From Siphonodentalium dalli (lineage: Eukaryota; Mollusca; Scaphopoda; Gadilida; Siphonodentaliidae), in assembly GCA_032622095.1 (NCBI GenBank), contig CP136063.1:266223426-266287425 (forward strand): 64,000 nt of DNA, written 5' to 3'. Under the pieces are notes generated by a model that saw nothing but the letters and a program-made list of their open reading frames with translations, was not told the origin of the DNA and did not search any database. The translations under genes and the position numbers were made by a program. Within the stretch, counting starts at the first letter, position 1. Every line of letters starts with the position of its first letter. Below are positions 1 to 11,154 of the stretch, piece after piece.

Positions 1-559
1 TCTTCAAGTATTTTTGAAAAGATTGGTAGTACAGATACAGGTCTGTAGTTGCCAATTACACTTGGGTCTTTTGCTTTAAAGATTGGTGATACTTTAGCAA
101 ATTTCATTTGTTCTGTGAATACACCCTGTGAGAGAGATAAGTTACAAATATATGTCAGAGGTTGGATAAAGAATTCTGCACACTGTTTTAAGGCGCCACA
201 ATTAAATTCATCTAATCCTGCAGCTTTTTTTGCGTCTATGTTATTTAGTATATTCATTATCTCTAATCTCCAGCAAGTTCAATATAAAACGAAGATGATT
301 TGGGAACTGGGAGAAAATCATTAGGATCTTTAGTTGCGTTTATCTTTGCTGCAATGTTAGGTCCGATATTAGTGAAAAATTCATTGAATTTTTCTGCAAT
401 TTTGACTTTACCATTTATGTACTTGTTTTTGTGTAGAAATTGTTTCACAGTAATATTGTTTTTGTTCTTATTGAGGATTTTTTTCAGTACAGCCCAGGTT
501 GATTTCATGTTTCCTTGGTAACGCTCAAATTTGTTATGGTAACAGCTTCGTTTCGCCAT
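1..559 (-). pseudogene. LINE ORF2 linker and start of reverse transcriptase
   Basis: This continues the ORF2 interrupted at about 1245. The frame 559-263 carries the linker motif KFNEFFTNIGPN found between endonuclease and RT in CR1/L2 LINEs. Past a frameshift, translation of 260-1 gives a RT block with LDEFNCGAL and GNYRPVSVLPIFSKILE at the very edge, which matches RT motifs 0 to 2. The catalytic FADD box would lie outside the window. Because of the insertion upstream and the frame breaks, this copy cannot make the full protein. Confidence 0.8.
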
Positions 560-1245
560 TCTTATTGTAGTAATCGATTACGATTACAATTACTTTTGAT
601 TTACATGATTACGATTACGATTACTGATTACATTTTTTCCAATGGAATCGATTACGATTACAATTAATTTAGTAAATGTAATCGATTACTTTTTGATTAC
701 ATCTGATTACAATTGTTGGTTTCCAACCATTTTGATCGCATAGGAATAAATAATGAAATAATTCAAATTAACATGTCAAATATGATTAAATAAAGACATC
801 ACTGCATAACATGGAAACAAAAAACGACTGAAACAATAGAAAGATGCAAGCAAAAAACATAAACACTTTTTTTTGACATTTACATTTATTAAAAAGGTTT
901 CATCATGAAGTTATGCACCAACATATTGAGAATACATTATGTTTTATTTGTATTTATTTATGTAAATAATTTTTAATATATTTTTAATTTTCTTACATGC
1001 ATTCAAACGAACGCATAATATTTATGAAAATATCACCAGAAACAATTATAAAATATTTGCATGTTCTGTTAGATTCAATACCCAACACAATGAAGATAAC
1101 ATTAAGATTTATTTGATGATCATCCGTTGTTAATCCTGATGAGGATTAAATTAGGCTTAACTCCATGGGTGCAGTAAATGACAAACCAGCTAATTAGGTC
1201 TACCGATGTACTTAACACCTTCTTTGTTCAGTTAATTAGCCCTAT
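560..1245. mobile_element. ~690-bp insertion with GATTAC-rich end
   Basis: The LINE ORF2 linker stops at about 1240 and resumes at about 560, so the sequence between is an insertion. Its left end (567-715) is made of many copies of ATCGATTAC/GATTAC in both orientations, a pattern seen in the subterminal regions of hAT-type DNA transposons. I could not define clean terminal inverted repeats or a target duplication, so the superfamily is uncertain. The rest is AT-rich with no ORF I recognise. Confidence 0.5.
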
Positions 1246-2414
1246 TAGTCTATTTTTATATGCTTTGTATCTTTCATTTTTATTTTTAGATCTGTTTTGT
1301 AAGAAGTTTCTATACAATTTATTCTTTCTCTTGATTGAGTTAACTATTCCTGCTGTTATCCACGGATTGTTGTTTTGAGTCCTAATTTTCTTTCTACATT
1401 TTGGAAAGCTGTGATTGTATGCATCACTCATATAATCGATGAAAGTTTCATAGGATGAATTGCAGTCGGTACTGTTGTAAACAGTGCCCCAGTCCATATA
1501 TGATATCTTATTGATGAAGTTTTGAATGTTCTGATTTGAAAATTCGCGTTGGTAGATGTACATCTCTTTGGGCAGTGTTTATTTTCATGCTCAGTTATTA
1601 TAAGGAATATTGGTAGGTGATCAGATATAACTTCAACAAAAATGCCTGAGTATTTTGGGGAAGAATGGTGACAGTTGGTGAATATGTTGTCTATTAGGGT
1701 TGCACTGAACTCTGTTATTCGTGTTGGTTTAGTTATCATTGGGAGGAACATAAAGGATTTCAATAGATTGGTGAAATCTTTACCTTCATTTTTATCAGAT
1801 CCTAGATTAATATTAAAGTCTCCCAACAAGATACAATCCCGCTTCTCTTTGGTTATTTTCAACATTATAGACTCCATTTTCTCCATGAATTTCTCAAGAT
1901 CTGACTTTGGGGGTCGATATATGTAGCCTACTATTTGTTTTTTCCCTCTACTATTTTCCAGCTCAATGAAAATGCTTTCCAGAAAGTCATTGTTGATATT
2001 CAAATCAGTACGGATCTCAGTTTTTAGTGATGAGTTTATATAAAGTCCAACTCCTCCTCCCCCTTTATTTTCTCTGTGACTTTCAATCAAGTTATATCCA
2101 TTTAATTTCATGAGGTTCATTGGTGAGTCATTAGATAACCATGTTTCAGTAACACCTATAATGTCAAAGTTATGTCTGCAATTGTTGAGGAAGGTTGATA
2201 ATTTATCTATGTTCTTAATTATGGATTTCATATTAAAGTGAATCATAGATGCTGTTATACTATTGTCTATATGTTTAATTTTGTCATTGGATTCTTCTAA
2301 TAATAGATAATTTGAGGAATTCGGGTAGTCTAACAAACTCGCATTTTCTTCTGAATCATACTCATTTTGGAAATCATCGTTTAATGTAAAGGGGTTTGTT
2401 AGAAGTTGTTTCAT
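1228..2414 (-). pseudogene. LINE ORF2 endonuclease domain with frameshift
   Basis: The 328-residue frame from 2414 to 1428 holds an endonuclease/exonuclease/phosphatase fold. Visible motifs are VTETWLS (catalytic Glu), a glycine-rich GGGGVGLYI stretch, YRPP, GDFNINL (Asp and Asn) and SDHLPIF (catalytic Asp-His), so the active site looks complete. The enzyme nicks the target to prime reverse transcription. Near 1563 the frame shifts by one base; the other frame continues to 1228 through the linker motif NNNPWITAGI and a Lys/Arg-rich helix. It then stops where foreign sequence has inserted. ATG 2414 lies 12 bases after the PHD ORF stop. Confidence 0.85.
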
Positions 2415-2426
2415 GTTTGACAGATC

Positions 2427-2684
2427 TCAATGATTGACATTTTGTTTCATGTCATATAATGCTAACTTGAAGAGAGCTTCTTCAATATGATTGAAGGGGA
2501 AGACTTCTTGGATACAGTGGTAGCAGAACCAAGATGTGTTGTCTTCATCAAGTTTTCGTAGATCAGTTTTATTTAGCTTAGAGCATTTCAAATGAATCCA
2601 CTGGTCACACAGGTCACATCCTAGAGCATCATGGTTGTTTCTTACATATTTCTTGCAGGTTGAGCATGGATACTTTATTGGCAT
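2427..2684 (-). CDS. ORF1-like PHD-finger protein of LINE (85 aa)
   Basis: The 85-residue ORF shows a C4HC3 PHD arrangement: CSTC near the N-terminus, CDLC, then WIHLKC and WFCYHC. PHD fingers bind zinc and usually read histone tails; in CR1/L2 LINEs they occur just upstream of the endonuclease and may steer integration or bind RNA. The stop lies 12 bases before the ATG of the endonuclease ORF, so the two could be translated from one transcript by re-initiation or a frameshift (inference). The ATG at 2684 was chosen because the zinc ligands start eight residues later. An identical copy lies at 4471-4728. Confidence 0.8.
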   Translation of the reverse strand: MPIKYPCSTCKKYVRNNHDALGCDLCDQWIHLKCSKLNKTDLRKLDEDNTSWFCYHCIQEVFPFNHIEEALFKLALYDMKQNVNH

Positions 2685-3969
2685 TTAGTTTATGGTGGGG
2701 TGGGGGTGTGGGGTTGGCTTTGGGTATGGTATAGAGAAAATAGAAAGGAAGTTTAAGAGATGGTGCAGTTGGATGAGGTTTCCAACTTAAATCAGTGGTT
2801 GGCAGTCAAGGGAACCACTTTACTAGTAAATGTATTTGTATTATTTCTGGGCCAGTAAAGGCCTGATCTTCGTACGATCAATTGAATTGAATTTAAATCA
2901 TGCTTGAATGGAAATATGGTAATAAATACAGAATTTTTGTTTTTGTTAAATGGGATTCTTGGAATCATATATCAGTAGTTAATACCATTATTCAATGTTG
3001 ATATTATATAGGAATATAGTACCGTAATGTGATCTTCAACTGTGTTTATAAAGCTAAAGGCTATTTATCCATTTAAGAATATAGTAAAGGGTTAAACAAT
3101 CTCTGGGTCAGGTTTAATCCTGATCCTGATTCATTTTTATATTAGTCATTAAGTGTCTTATCGTTTGAGTTACATGTAAGGGTGGTAGACAATACAGTGG
3201 TACAATGTTGGTACATGTATTGCACTGTTTTTAATGATTCAAATTAATAATTTAGTTAAATTTTACTACAGAAAGCAGCTTTACAGGAAGCAGCGACGAG
3301 TGATTTTCTAAGTTTAATTAAAGAAGTTTTAGATGGGGGTATTATATAAACCTATTTTTATGCAAGACTTAATATACCCAGCATGTATGCAAGGACACTA
3401 CCAGATGATGTTCTGGAAGTGTTCTCGATATATACTAGGTATATCAGTAGTGATAATTATTAGAGGACGTTCTTGGATTCATGCAATCATGTGGTATAAC
3501 ATAGCATGCAGACAAATAGATAGAGTTATGCATTCATAGATAATTAATGTTCATGCAAATCAAATGTTAATCCTTATATTTATACATTTAGCGAAAAAGC
3601 CACTTTTGTAAATGTATTTAAATCGAAAAGTGTATCGTGACAAAACCAGCCCAAAATATCCCATAGCACCCTTGGCAAAAGTTAACAGGAACAATTGAAA
3701 CCCGATGATTTATTAAGTCAATCCTGCGCGAATCCAAATAGCGCCCAAAACATTACGCGTTTGAAAACCCAAATGACGTATCGATGTTGTTATGAGCTTG
3801 CAGTTATAAGCCGTTGCGCATTCACCGAGAAATAATTGCAACTAGCCACCTGGGCGCCGACCAATCAGAATGCTGGATTTAGTGATGACAACACTTAGTA
3901 TGTAAATATAAATATTTGATAGACAGAATTGTTTCCAGTCGAGGTCCCCTTAGTCCGACCCTTAAGTAG
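2685..3969. other. Gene-free stretch (also duplicated at 4729-6013)
   Basis: No gene is recognised. Around 2700 there is a G-rich tract. Bases 2860-2912 read like a LINE 3' tail on the plus strand (CAATTGAATTGAATT). Short ORFs such as 3333-3539 have no recognisable motif and I do not call them genes. Confidence 0.4.
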
Positions 3970-4252
3970 ACCCATATTCTTGAATTTTCAAACAAATCTC
4001 AATTTCTAACTATCAATTTGAAGGAAAAATCAGTATCCTTCATAACAACTTTTAGCTATAATATTATAACAACACATGTTTACCCTCACAATATGAGAGA
4101 TATGTTTGAATTATGTAAAACCGTGGTTTAAAAAAAAACAACCAATGTGTAATGTAGGTCACTAGATACTTTGACGGAAGTATTTGCAAAAAAACACTAC
4201 CACTGCATTATCAAGCTTATTGTCCCAACTAGGGTCTACGCTCTGTCTATCT
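3970..4252. repeat. Truncated fold-back arm in duplication copy 1
   Basis: Duplicate of the left arm of the fold-back element at 6014-6849. It is cut at its inner end by the duplication junction and has no right arm, which shows that the fold-back element was in place before the duplication. Confidence 0.8.
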
Positions 4253-4458
4253 ATGTTCTTAATTATGGATTTCATATTAAAGTGAATCATAGATGCTGTT
4301 ATACTATTGTCTATATGTTTAATTTTGTCATTGGATTCTTCTAATAATAGATAATTTGAGGAATTCGGGTAGTCTAACAAACTCGCATTTTCTTCTGAAT
4401 CATACTCATTTTGGAAATCATCGTTTAATGTAAAGGGGTTTGTTAGAAGTTGTTTCAT
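4250..4458 (-). pseudogene. Truncated LINE endonuclease ORF in duplicated segment
   Basis: The first ~70 residues are identical to the ORF starting at 2414, then the frame crosses the duplication junction and reads 28 unrelated residues encoded by the fold-back arm before stopping at 4162. None of the endonuclease catalytic motifs is present, so this is a non-functional fusion made by the duplication. Confidence 0.85.
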
Positions 4459-4470
4459 GTTTGACAGATC

Positions 4471-4728
4471 TCAATGATTGACATTTTGTTTCATGTCATA
4501 TAATGCTAACTTGAAGAGAGCTTCTTCAATATGATTGAAGGGGAAGACTTCTTGGATACAGTGGTAGCAGAACCAAGATGTGTTGTCTTCATCAAGTTTT
4601 CGTAGATCAGTTTTATTTAGCTTAGAGCATTTCAAATGAATCCACTGGTCACACAGGTCACATCCTAGAGCATCATGGTTGTTTCTTACATATTTCTTGC
4701 AGGTTGAGCATGGATACTTTATTGGCAT
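4471..4728 (-). CDS. PHD-finger ORF, duplicate copy
   Basis: Identical 85-residue copy of the PHD-finger ORF at 2427-2684, carried by the 2,044-bp duplication. The zinc-ligand pattern CSTC, CDLC, WIHLKC, WFCYHC is intact. It is followed only by the truncated endonuclease ORF, so it is not part of a mobile unit any more. Confidence 0.75.
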   Translation of the reverse strand: MPIKYPCSTCKKYVRNNHDALGCDLCDQWIHLKCSKLNKTDLRKLDEDNTSWFCYHCIQEVFPFNHIEEALFKLALYDMKQNVNH

Positions 4729-6013
4729 TTAGTTTATGGTGGGGTGGGGGTGTGGGGTTGGCTTTGGGTATGGTATAGAGAAAATAGAAAGGAAGTTTAA
4801 GAGATGGTGCAGTTGGATGAGGTTTCCAACTTAAATCAGTGGTTGGCAGTCAAGGGAACCACTTTACTAGTAAATGTATTTGTATTATTTCTGGGCCAGT
4901 AAAGGCCTGATCTTCGTACGATCAATTGAATTGAATTTAAATCATGCTTGAATGGAAATATGGTAATAAATACAGAATTTTTGTTTTTGTTAAATGGGAT
5001 TCTTGGAATCATATATCAGTAGTTAATACCATTATTCAATGTTGATATTATATAGGAATATAGTACCGTAATGTGATCTTCAACTGTGTTTATAAAGCTA
5101 AAGGCTATTTATCCATTTAAGAATATAGTAAAGGGTTAAACAATCTCTGGGTCAGGTTTAATCCTGATCCTGATTCATTTTTATATTAGTCATTAAGTGT
5201 CTTATCGTTTGAGTTACATGTAAGGGTGGTAGACAATACAGTGGTACAATGTTGGTACATGTATTGCACTGTTTTTAATGATTCAAATTAATAATTTAGT
5301 TAAATTTTACTACAGAAAGCAGCTTTACAGGAAGCAGCGACGAGTGATTTTCTAAGTTTAATTAAAGAAGTTTTAGATGGGGGTATTATATAAACCTATT
5401 TTTATGCAAGACTTAATATACCCAGCATGTATGCAAGGACACTACCAGATGATGTTCTGGAAGTGTTCTCGATATATACTAGGTATATCAGTAGTGATAA
5501 TTATTAGAGGACGTTCTTGGATTCATGCAATCATGTGGTATAACATAGCATGCAGACAAATAGATAGAGTTATGCATTCATAGATAATTAATGTTCATGC
5601 AAATCAAATGTTAATCCTTATATTTATACATTTAGCGAAAAAGCCACTTTTGTAAATGTATTTAAATCGAAAAGTGTATCGTGACAAAACCAGCCCAAAA
5701 TATCCCATAGCACCCTTGGCAAAAGTTAACAGGAACAATTGAAACCCGATGATTTATTAAGTCAATCCTGCGCGAATCCAAATAGCGCCCAAAACATTAC
5801 GCGTTTGAAAACCCAAATGACGTATCGATGTTGTTATGAGCTTGCAGTTATAAGCCGTTGCGCATTCACCGAGAAATAATTGCAACTAGCCACCTGGGCG
5901 CCGACCAATCAGAATGCTGGATTTAGTGATGACAACACTTAGTATGTAAATATAAATATTTGATAGACAGAATTGTTTCCAGTCGAGGTCCCCTTAGTCC
6001 GACCCTTAAGTAG

Positions 6014-6849
6014 ACCCATATTCTTGAATTTTCAAACAAATCTCAATTTCTAACTATCAATTTGAAGGAAAAATCAGTATCCTTCATAACAACTTTTAGC
6101 TATAATATTATAACAACACATGTTTACCCTCACAATATGAGAGATATGTTTGAATTATGAAAAACCGTGGTTTAAAAAAAAACAACCAATGTGTAATGTA
6201 GGTCACTAGATACTTTGACGGAAGTATTTGCAAAAAAACACTACCACTGCATTATCAAGCTTATTGTCCCAACTAGGGTCTACGCTCTGTCTATCTGAAA
6301 TCATGAATGTTTGTGAGAAAATTAATAAACATTTTCATTGGATATTTTATTTTTTTGATGGCGAGTTGCAGAACTATTTTTTTGTCGTGTGAATGAACAA
6401 AACGACACAAAACAATATCAATATTATTCAACCATGTTTGCAATAATCTGACAGATATAAACACTCAATACTGATTCCTCTTTTCAGACATTATGTTGTT
6501 TTGTGGTGACTACAAAATAAAATGAAGACTTTCTGATTTTTATTTTCTTGCATTCATGATTTCAGATAGAAGATCGAGTATATACCCTCGTTGGGATAAG
6601 CTAGATAACGCAGTGGGGGTTTCTTTTTGTTGCAAATACTTCCTGTCAAACTCTCTAGCTATAGTGACCTACATGACAAATTGTTTTTTGTTTTGTTTTA
6701 CATAATTCAAACATATCTGTCAAATTGTGAGGGTAAACATGTGTTGTTATAATACTATTACATACGTTGTTTATGAAGGATAATGATTTTTATTTTTGCT
6801 TCAAATTGATTGTCAGAAAGTGATAATTTTTGAAAATTCACGAATATGG
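6014..6849. mobile_element. Fold-back element with ~300-bp inverted arms
   Basis: Bases 6014-6309 are the reverse complement of 6554-6849 with moderate divergence and small indels; the loop is about 245 bp. Matching landmarks are CTATCTGAAATCATGAATG at the inner ends and CCATATTC/GAATATGG at the outer ends. There is no ORF inside. The structure fits a fold-back or MITE-like DNA transposon moved by an enzyme from elsewhere. No target duplication was identified. Confidence 0.75.
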
Positions 6850-6914
6850 CGCCTCCTAAAAAACGAAATAGAACTGATCTCTGTTGCATACGGAGCCCCG
6901 TAAATCCCACTTGC

Positions 6915-7175
6915 GATACTTTTTTATCTCGTTTAAACGAGATAATAACTTGAAATACTTTTTTTTATCTCGTTTAAACGAGATAATAACTTGAAATACT
7001 TTTTTTTATCTCGTTTAAACGAGATAATATTTTGCGTACTTTTTTTTATCTCCTTTAAACGAGATAATAACTTGAAATACTTTTTTTTATCGCGTTTAAA
7101 CGAGATAATAACTTGAAATACTTTTTTGTTATCTCGTTTAAACGAGATAATAACTTGAAATACTTTTTTTTTATC
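6915..7175. repeat. Tandem array of a palindrome-bearing ~40-bp unit
   Basis: Six full units of about 38-42 bp and a seventh truncated one. Each unit carries TTATCTCGTTTAAACGAGAT, part of a 22-bp perfect palindrome centred on GTTTAAAC, joined by AACTTGAAATAC and a T-run of variable length. Units 4 and 5 each have one base change in the left half-palindrome and unit 3 has a changed linker. Each palindrome can form a cruciform or a dimer-binding site. Confidence 0.92.
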
Positions 7176-7180
7176 AAAAT

Positions 7181-7185
<5 letters not shown>

Positions 7186-7217
<32 letters not shown>
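7186..7217. repeat. (TC)n microsatellite
   Basis: About 16 dinucleotide repeats of TC directly following the palindromic array. Confidence 0.95.
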
Positions 7218-7221
<4 letters not shown>

Positions 7222-7625
7222 AAACGCCTCTACTGTGCCGTTCACCGATATTCTATTAAATTTACAACAGCTGGAGTAGCTCATTTGAGTCACAAATAGT
7301 AGGCATATGTATACATAATTTGGTAGCACGGACATATAATAAGTCAGCAAGTATCGAAGTCAAAGAAAGTTTACAGCTGCATTAGATGCATTGATGCATT
7401 TACATGATTGACACTAACGCTCTTTATTCATACCATATGCGTAATTCAATTACAAGCGAAGCTCTTTATTATTTCACTGTCGTTTTTTTTAGATTCGATA
7501 ACTCGATGAAGTCTTTTACTTTTCTTGACATAGATGAAATTATTCATCATCAATTATGTGTGGACGATGGGGATGCATGAACATGATTATGGACCTCGAA
7601 GTCTAAGGGTCGTTGCCAATTATCA

Positions 7626-7921
7626 CTGAAGGGGTCACTCACCAAAAAGATAGTGCCGAAGGGTACACAATACACATGTTTTGAAAATGTGCTGAAGGAT
7701 ACACAGGTTTTGAAATCTCGTTCTAATTGACTTAGATTTCATGTCTGTCATGATTTATGTTAGAATAATTGTATATGTTCCAAGGAAAATTAAAATGAAC
7801 TCAAAACGAACTACCGATAGGCGCCATAATTTCAGGAACACAGTTAAAGTAACTGCATTAGTGTCGATCACAAACCCTGTGTACCCCTCAGTACTTGTAT
7901 TGGTGAGAGTGGCCTCTTCAG
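7626..7921. mobile_element. MITE family M1, copy 1 (296 bp)
   Basis: The ends are inverted repeats starting CTGAAGGGGTC and ending in its degenerate complement (GGCCTCTTCAG). The subterminal motif GTGC(T/C)GAAGG(G/A)TACAC recurs in both orientations. A second copy at 42856-43160 shares the whole length with scattered differences, so this is a dispersed non-autonomous DNA transposon. Short ORFs in it are chance. Confidence 0.85.
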
Positions 7922-8746
7922 TCCCATTATCAGATCAAGAGGGAGATAGGGAATAGGTATGATGCAAACTATTGGAATTTCCAGGCAGAACTATTCGGGC
8001 ATATATATATATAAAGAGGGAACGTGCAGCAGTTGGCAGTGATATTTGCTGCAGTGTTCTTCATCGGAGATATGTGTTTGGAATACAAAGAAGACCCCCC
8101 ATAATCCACAGTCGAATGCCGATCCAGTCGTCCAACGTGGGATTTCGTGTCTCAGATAACCATGCATCGACCATAGACATGAAGCTCTCACGTGTTGTTG
8201 ATATCAGTTTCAACATGATTTAAGGGGGAGCTCAAGTGAATGGAGATTTTCATGCAAACCTCTGCAGCAAAAGTTAAACATGAAGCAGTTCTCTGGGAAC
8301 TAAAGCAGCTATATCATTAAACAGACATAACACTTAACTGATGGCAAGGCTTGGTAAATTGCCAAGTTTTGCTTTAAATTTATTTTTGAGCATTTGTTCT
8401 GGAATTACAACACTATAGCTAGTTTTGAAAAATCAATATAAAATACAAAAATAAATAGACCAACTTTCTAATGGAACAAAATCCAAGCTGACACGCCAGA
8501 TAAATATGTATTTCTTTGCAAAACCGCACAACGTCACACCCAGAAATATTTACTACTCTGTAACTTTTGCTGCGGAGATTACATGGAAATTCCCATTCAA
8601 AATTGGTCATTTGACCTTAAATCAAAATTAATTCCTTATATATATATCGGCCCACTGACCGAAATATTGAGCAGGATGACCGGATTACAATCTATGACAC
8701 GGAATTATTCTCATCGATGACTAGATTTATCCACCAATCAAAATGA

Positions 8747-9283
8747 TTGACACATGTCATTTTTGTCCCCGACATTCGGTCGGAAGAATATAGTAATGAC
8801 CCTCGACCGCCCGTCGGTCTGGACTTGGTGTGTAGCCGTCCGTCCGTCCTCAACTTTGTCCGAGCCTGCATGTATTCTGCCGTTTTCTGGTCAATTTTTT
8901 CAAACTTGGCACAGATATCAGCCAGCATGGGAACCTGCGCACGTGCAATGTTTAGTTCGGTCGGACTAATTTTGTCGGAGTTATTGTCCTTTTTCGACAT
9001 ACAACCGTACATCCTGGGACGCATCTTTTGTCCGAGCCTGTATTCCATCATTTTCCAGTCAATTAAAAACATAACTTGGGAACCTGCGAATATGAGCTCG
9101 GTCGGAGTCATGTCGGCGGAGTTATTGCCATTTTTCGACATAGAATCGCACATCCTGGGACACATATTTTGTCCGAGACTGTATTCCGTCATTTTCCAGT
9201 CAATTATTTGTAAAGGCACGGACGGTGTTCGTTGCAGAAATATTCATATTTGTTCAAATCGCCATCAACAGAAGGAATATTAA
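8747..9283. repeat. Diverged internal repeats around GGGAACCTGCG
   Basis: Two imperfect ~145-bp repeats (about 8931-9066 and 9081-9207) share GGGAACCTGCG, TCGGTCGGA, GGAGTTATTG and TTTTTCGACAT in the same order. A third shorter copy lies at 9728-9860. The segment is open in frames on both strands (178 aa plus, 175 aa minus), which is what a repeat without stops gives by chance. I recognise no protein family, so I annotate it as repeat. Confidence 0.7.
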
Positions 9284-9727
9284 AATATATATAGTTTTGT
9301 TCATATGCCAAACATGATCAGCGCGTAAATAGTATACTGTCGTTAAGACGTACGATGGTGTACGTAAACAAGAGCCTGCTCGTGTTACAGAAGTTGTGCT
9401 TCTGCTTACATTAACACAGCTCAATTATATTGGTTAATGACACAACATTGATATAAACGCTCTTTTTATTTCCATATATAATGGAAAACAGAAACAAATA
9501 ACGCTCTTTATGTTTACCATATCCGGATCTAAACAAAAGCCAGGTAACGTAACGTGTTTTGCTTTTGTTTACACAACAAAGGGGGAAAAATTGACAATAA
9601 CATACTGTTTATGCCATATTTCTGATTGGTATAAGAACAAGGTATGTCTATATTTTACTATTCTTTCTGTTTATGGCGGTTTTTGATGGAGGTGAATATT
9701 TTAACAGCATACCCACCGCCAACGCCG

Positions 9728-9860
9728 CCCGTATCTTTAAACTTGGCACAGATGTCAGACAGCATGGGAACCTGCGATTTTGAGTTCAGTCGGAGTCATT
9801 GTGGTGGAGTTATTGCCCTTTTTCGACATATTTTAGAGTTATTGACCCTTTCTCGACACA
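9728..9860. repeat. Third copy of the GGGAACCTGCG repeat
   Basis: It has the same order of landmarks as 8931-9066 (TTGGCACAGAT, CAGCATGGGAACCTGCG, GGAGTTATTG, TTTTTCGACAT), ending in a short internal duplication of GAGTTATTG(C/A)CC. Confidence 0.75.
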
Positions 9861-10420
9861 TTGAAGATGTGCAACATAATTTATTTAAGTGAATATGAAC
9901 TTTGTATTATATTGGTGTAAACAATTCCTCCTACACTTTGTAGTTCATAATGTATAGGGATCTTAAATCCTTCAAACGTGCCACCTTCATTGGTGAAATT
10001 TTTGTCAGCAACCTTTTATTCGGAGTATTTCGAAGCCGCCAATCAGCACAGGGAACACATTTCCCAATGGAGTCACATGCGTGACTGCTGTCAACAGGAA
10101 TCCATCGAGGTGACCGAAATGAACCGACTTAACTTGAAGTATTTCAGGGTTCCACTTCCACCGATTCGCCTCCTTTCACTGCATATTCTCTCGGTGTATC
10201 TCTACGTAAATCTCTCAGTCAATACAATTTAACTGTTTTAAGGTCTAGCCAAACCACTGAAATCTAGACTCCAGGAACAAATTGGGTAAATCTTTTAATA
10301 GGGTAAAACTTTGCATAAACTTAACAGTAGTGGCTAAAGCAATCATAAATGAATTAGATGTTGCAAATAACACTTTATGCCTACCTGTGGCAAATAGTAA
10401 ATATATGATACTTTTCTCAG

Positions 10421-11149
10421 CAGCGATGGCATAGTAGGTGTGACAATTTATTATGGTGGAGTTTGGTGACAATTTGTCGTCATAATTAATATGCCATAGC
10501 CAACCATGTTGCCCGCTGAGTTTCGCACCATCAGTCGACTGGACCAATTGACCCATTGCGTTTCACCAAGGTTGATCTCTACTCATTACGTTTTGCTAAA
10601 TTGTATTCGCTACGATATATATAATTGCACGATCGATCGTCCAGAATTGTGTTTGACCGTGGCCTGGTGGCAATTCCTCATCCACTCACATATCATGCAC
10701 GCGGTACGTTTTTTTTTATATGATTTCAATGCATGTTTTTCTACTGATATTAATTTCATGAGTATTAAGACAGTTCCCCAATTGCGTTTTTTATTTTGCG
10801 ACGTTTAGTTCTACGCAAAATGTTTGACTCACTTACATTTGCTGAGAAATTAAACGGGCGATTTGTTCTTAGTAAGAACAATCATGACTGTTGACAGAAA
10901 TGGGTTATTCATTAAGTTATCAAGTGGACTTGTGTGTTTGCATGGAAAATATAACACTGCGTGTTGAGTAAAGATCAACAGCGGCAAGACATTCAGGTAG
11001 ATACATCCTTGAGAGATCGACCGTTGCTGGTAGACTCATTGTGCGAATTTGCAGCGGGCGACATGGCTTGCTATGGCATATTAATTATGACGAGAAATTG
11101 TCCCCAAACTCCACCTTAATAAATTGTCACACCTACTATGCCATCGCTA
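10421..11149. mobile_element. Inverted-repeat element with ~98-bp arms
   Basis: Bases 10421-10518 pair with 11052-11149 in inverted orientation at roughly 90% identity (landmarks ATGGCATAGTAGGTGTGACA and its complement). The 530-bp interior holds no ORF with a recognised domain. This is probably a MITE; target duplication not seen. Confidence 0.75.
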
Positions 11150-11154
11150 CTGTG

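Larger units (their letters stand above)
1..2684 (-). mobile_element. CR1/L2-like non-LTR retrotransposon, 5' two thirds
   Basis: Read right to left, this holds a small PHD-finger ORF, an apurinic-type endonuclease, the linker to the reverse transcriptase and the first RT block, which runs off the left edge. The order PHD, endonuclease, RT is typical of CR1/L2-group LINEs, which copy themselves by target-primed reverse transcription. The copy is damaged: a 1-base frameshift lies near 1563 and a ~690-bp insertion splits the linker between about 560 and 1245. Its 5' part is duplicated again at 4250-4728 as part of a segmental duplication. The clade is inferred from motifs only. Confidence 0.85.
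2204..4249. repeat. Tandem segmental duplication, copy 1 (2,044-bp unit)
   Basis: Bases from about 2204 recur at an offset of exactly 2,044 from about 4248. The unit holds the 5' end of the endonuclease ORF, the PHD ORF, ~1.3 kb with no recognised gene and the left arm of a fold-back element. I found one substitution between copies when reading (GTAAAACC near 4116 versus GAAAAACC near 6160). The breakpoint sits in a short TCTATCT microhomology. Confidence 0.93.
4250..6296. repeat. Tandem segmental duplication, copy 2
   Basis: Second copy of the 2,044-bp unit, directly abutting copy 1. It starts inside the LINE endonuclease ORF and ends in the inner part of the left arm of a fold-back element, after which only copy 2 continues into the element's loop. 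The near identity means either a very recent duplication or an assembly duplication of one haplotype. Confidence 0.93.

Noticed and set aside
3333-3539. 68-residue plus-strand ORF repeated at 5377-5583
   Set aside because: Repeated only because it lies in the segmental duplication; no motif or codon pattern supports a gene.
8692-9283. 175- and 178-residue overlapping frames on opposite strands
   Set aside because: They lie in an imperfect tandem repeat, have no motif and no conservation in the third copy at 9728-9860.
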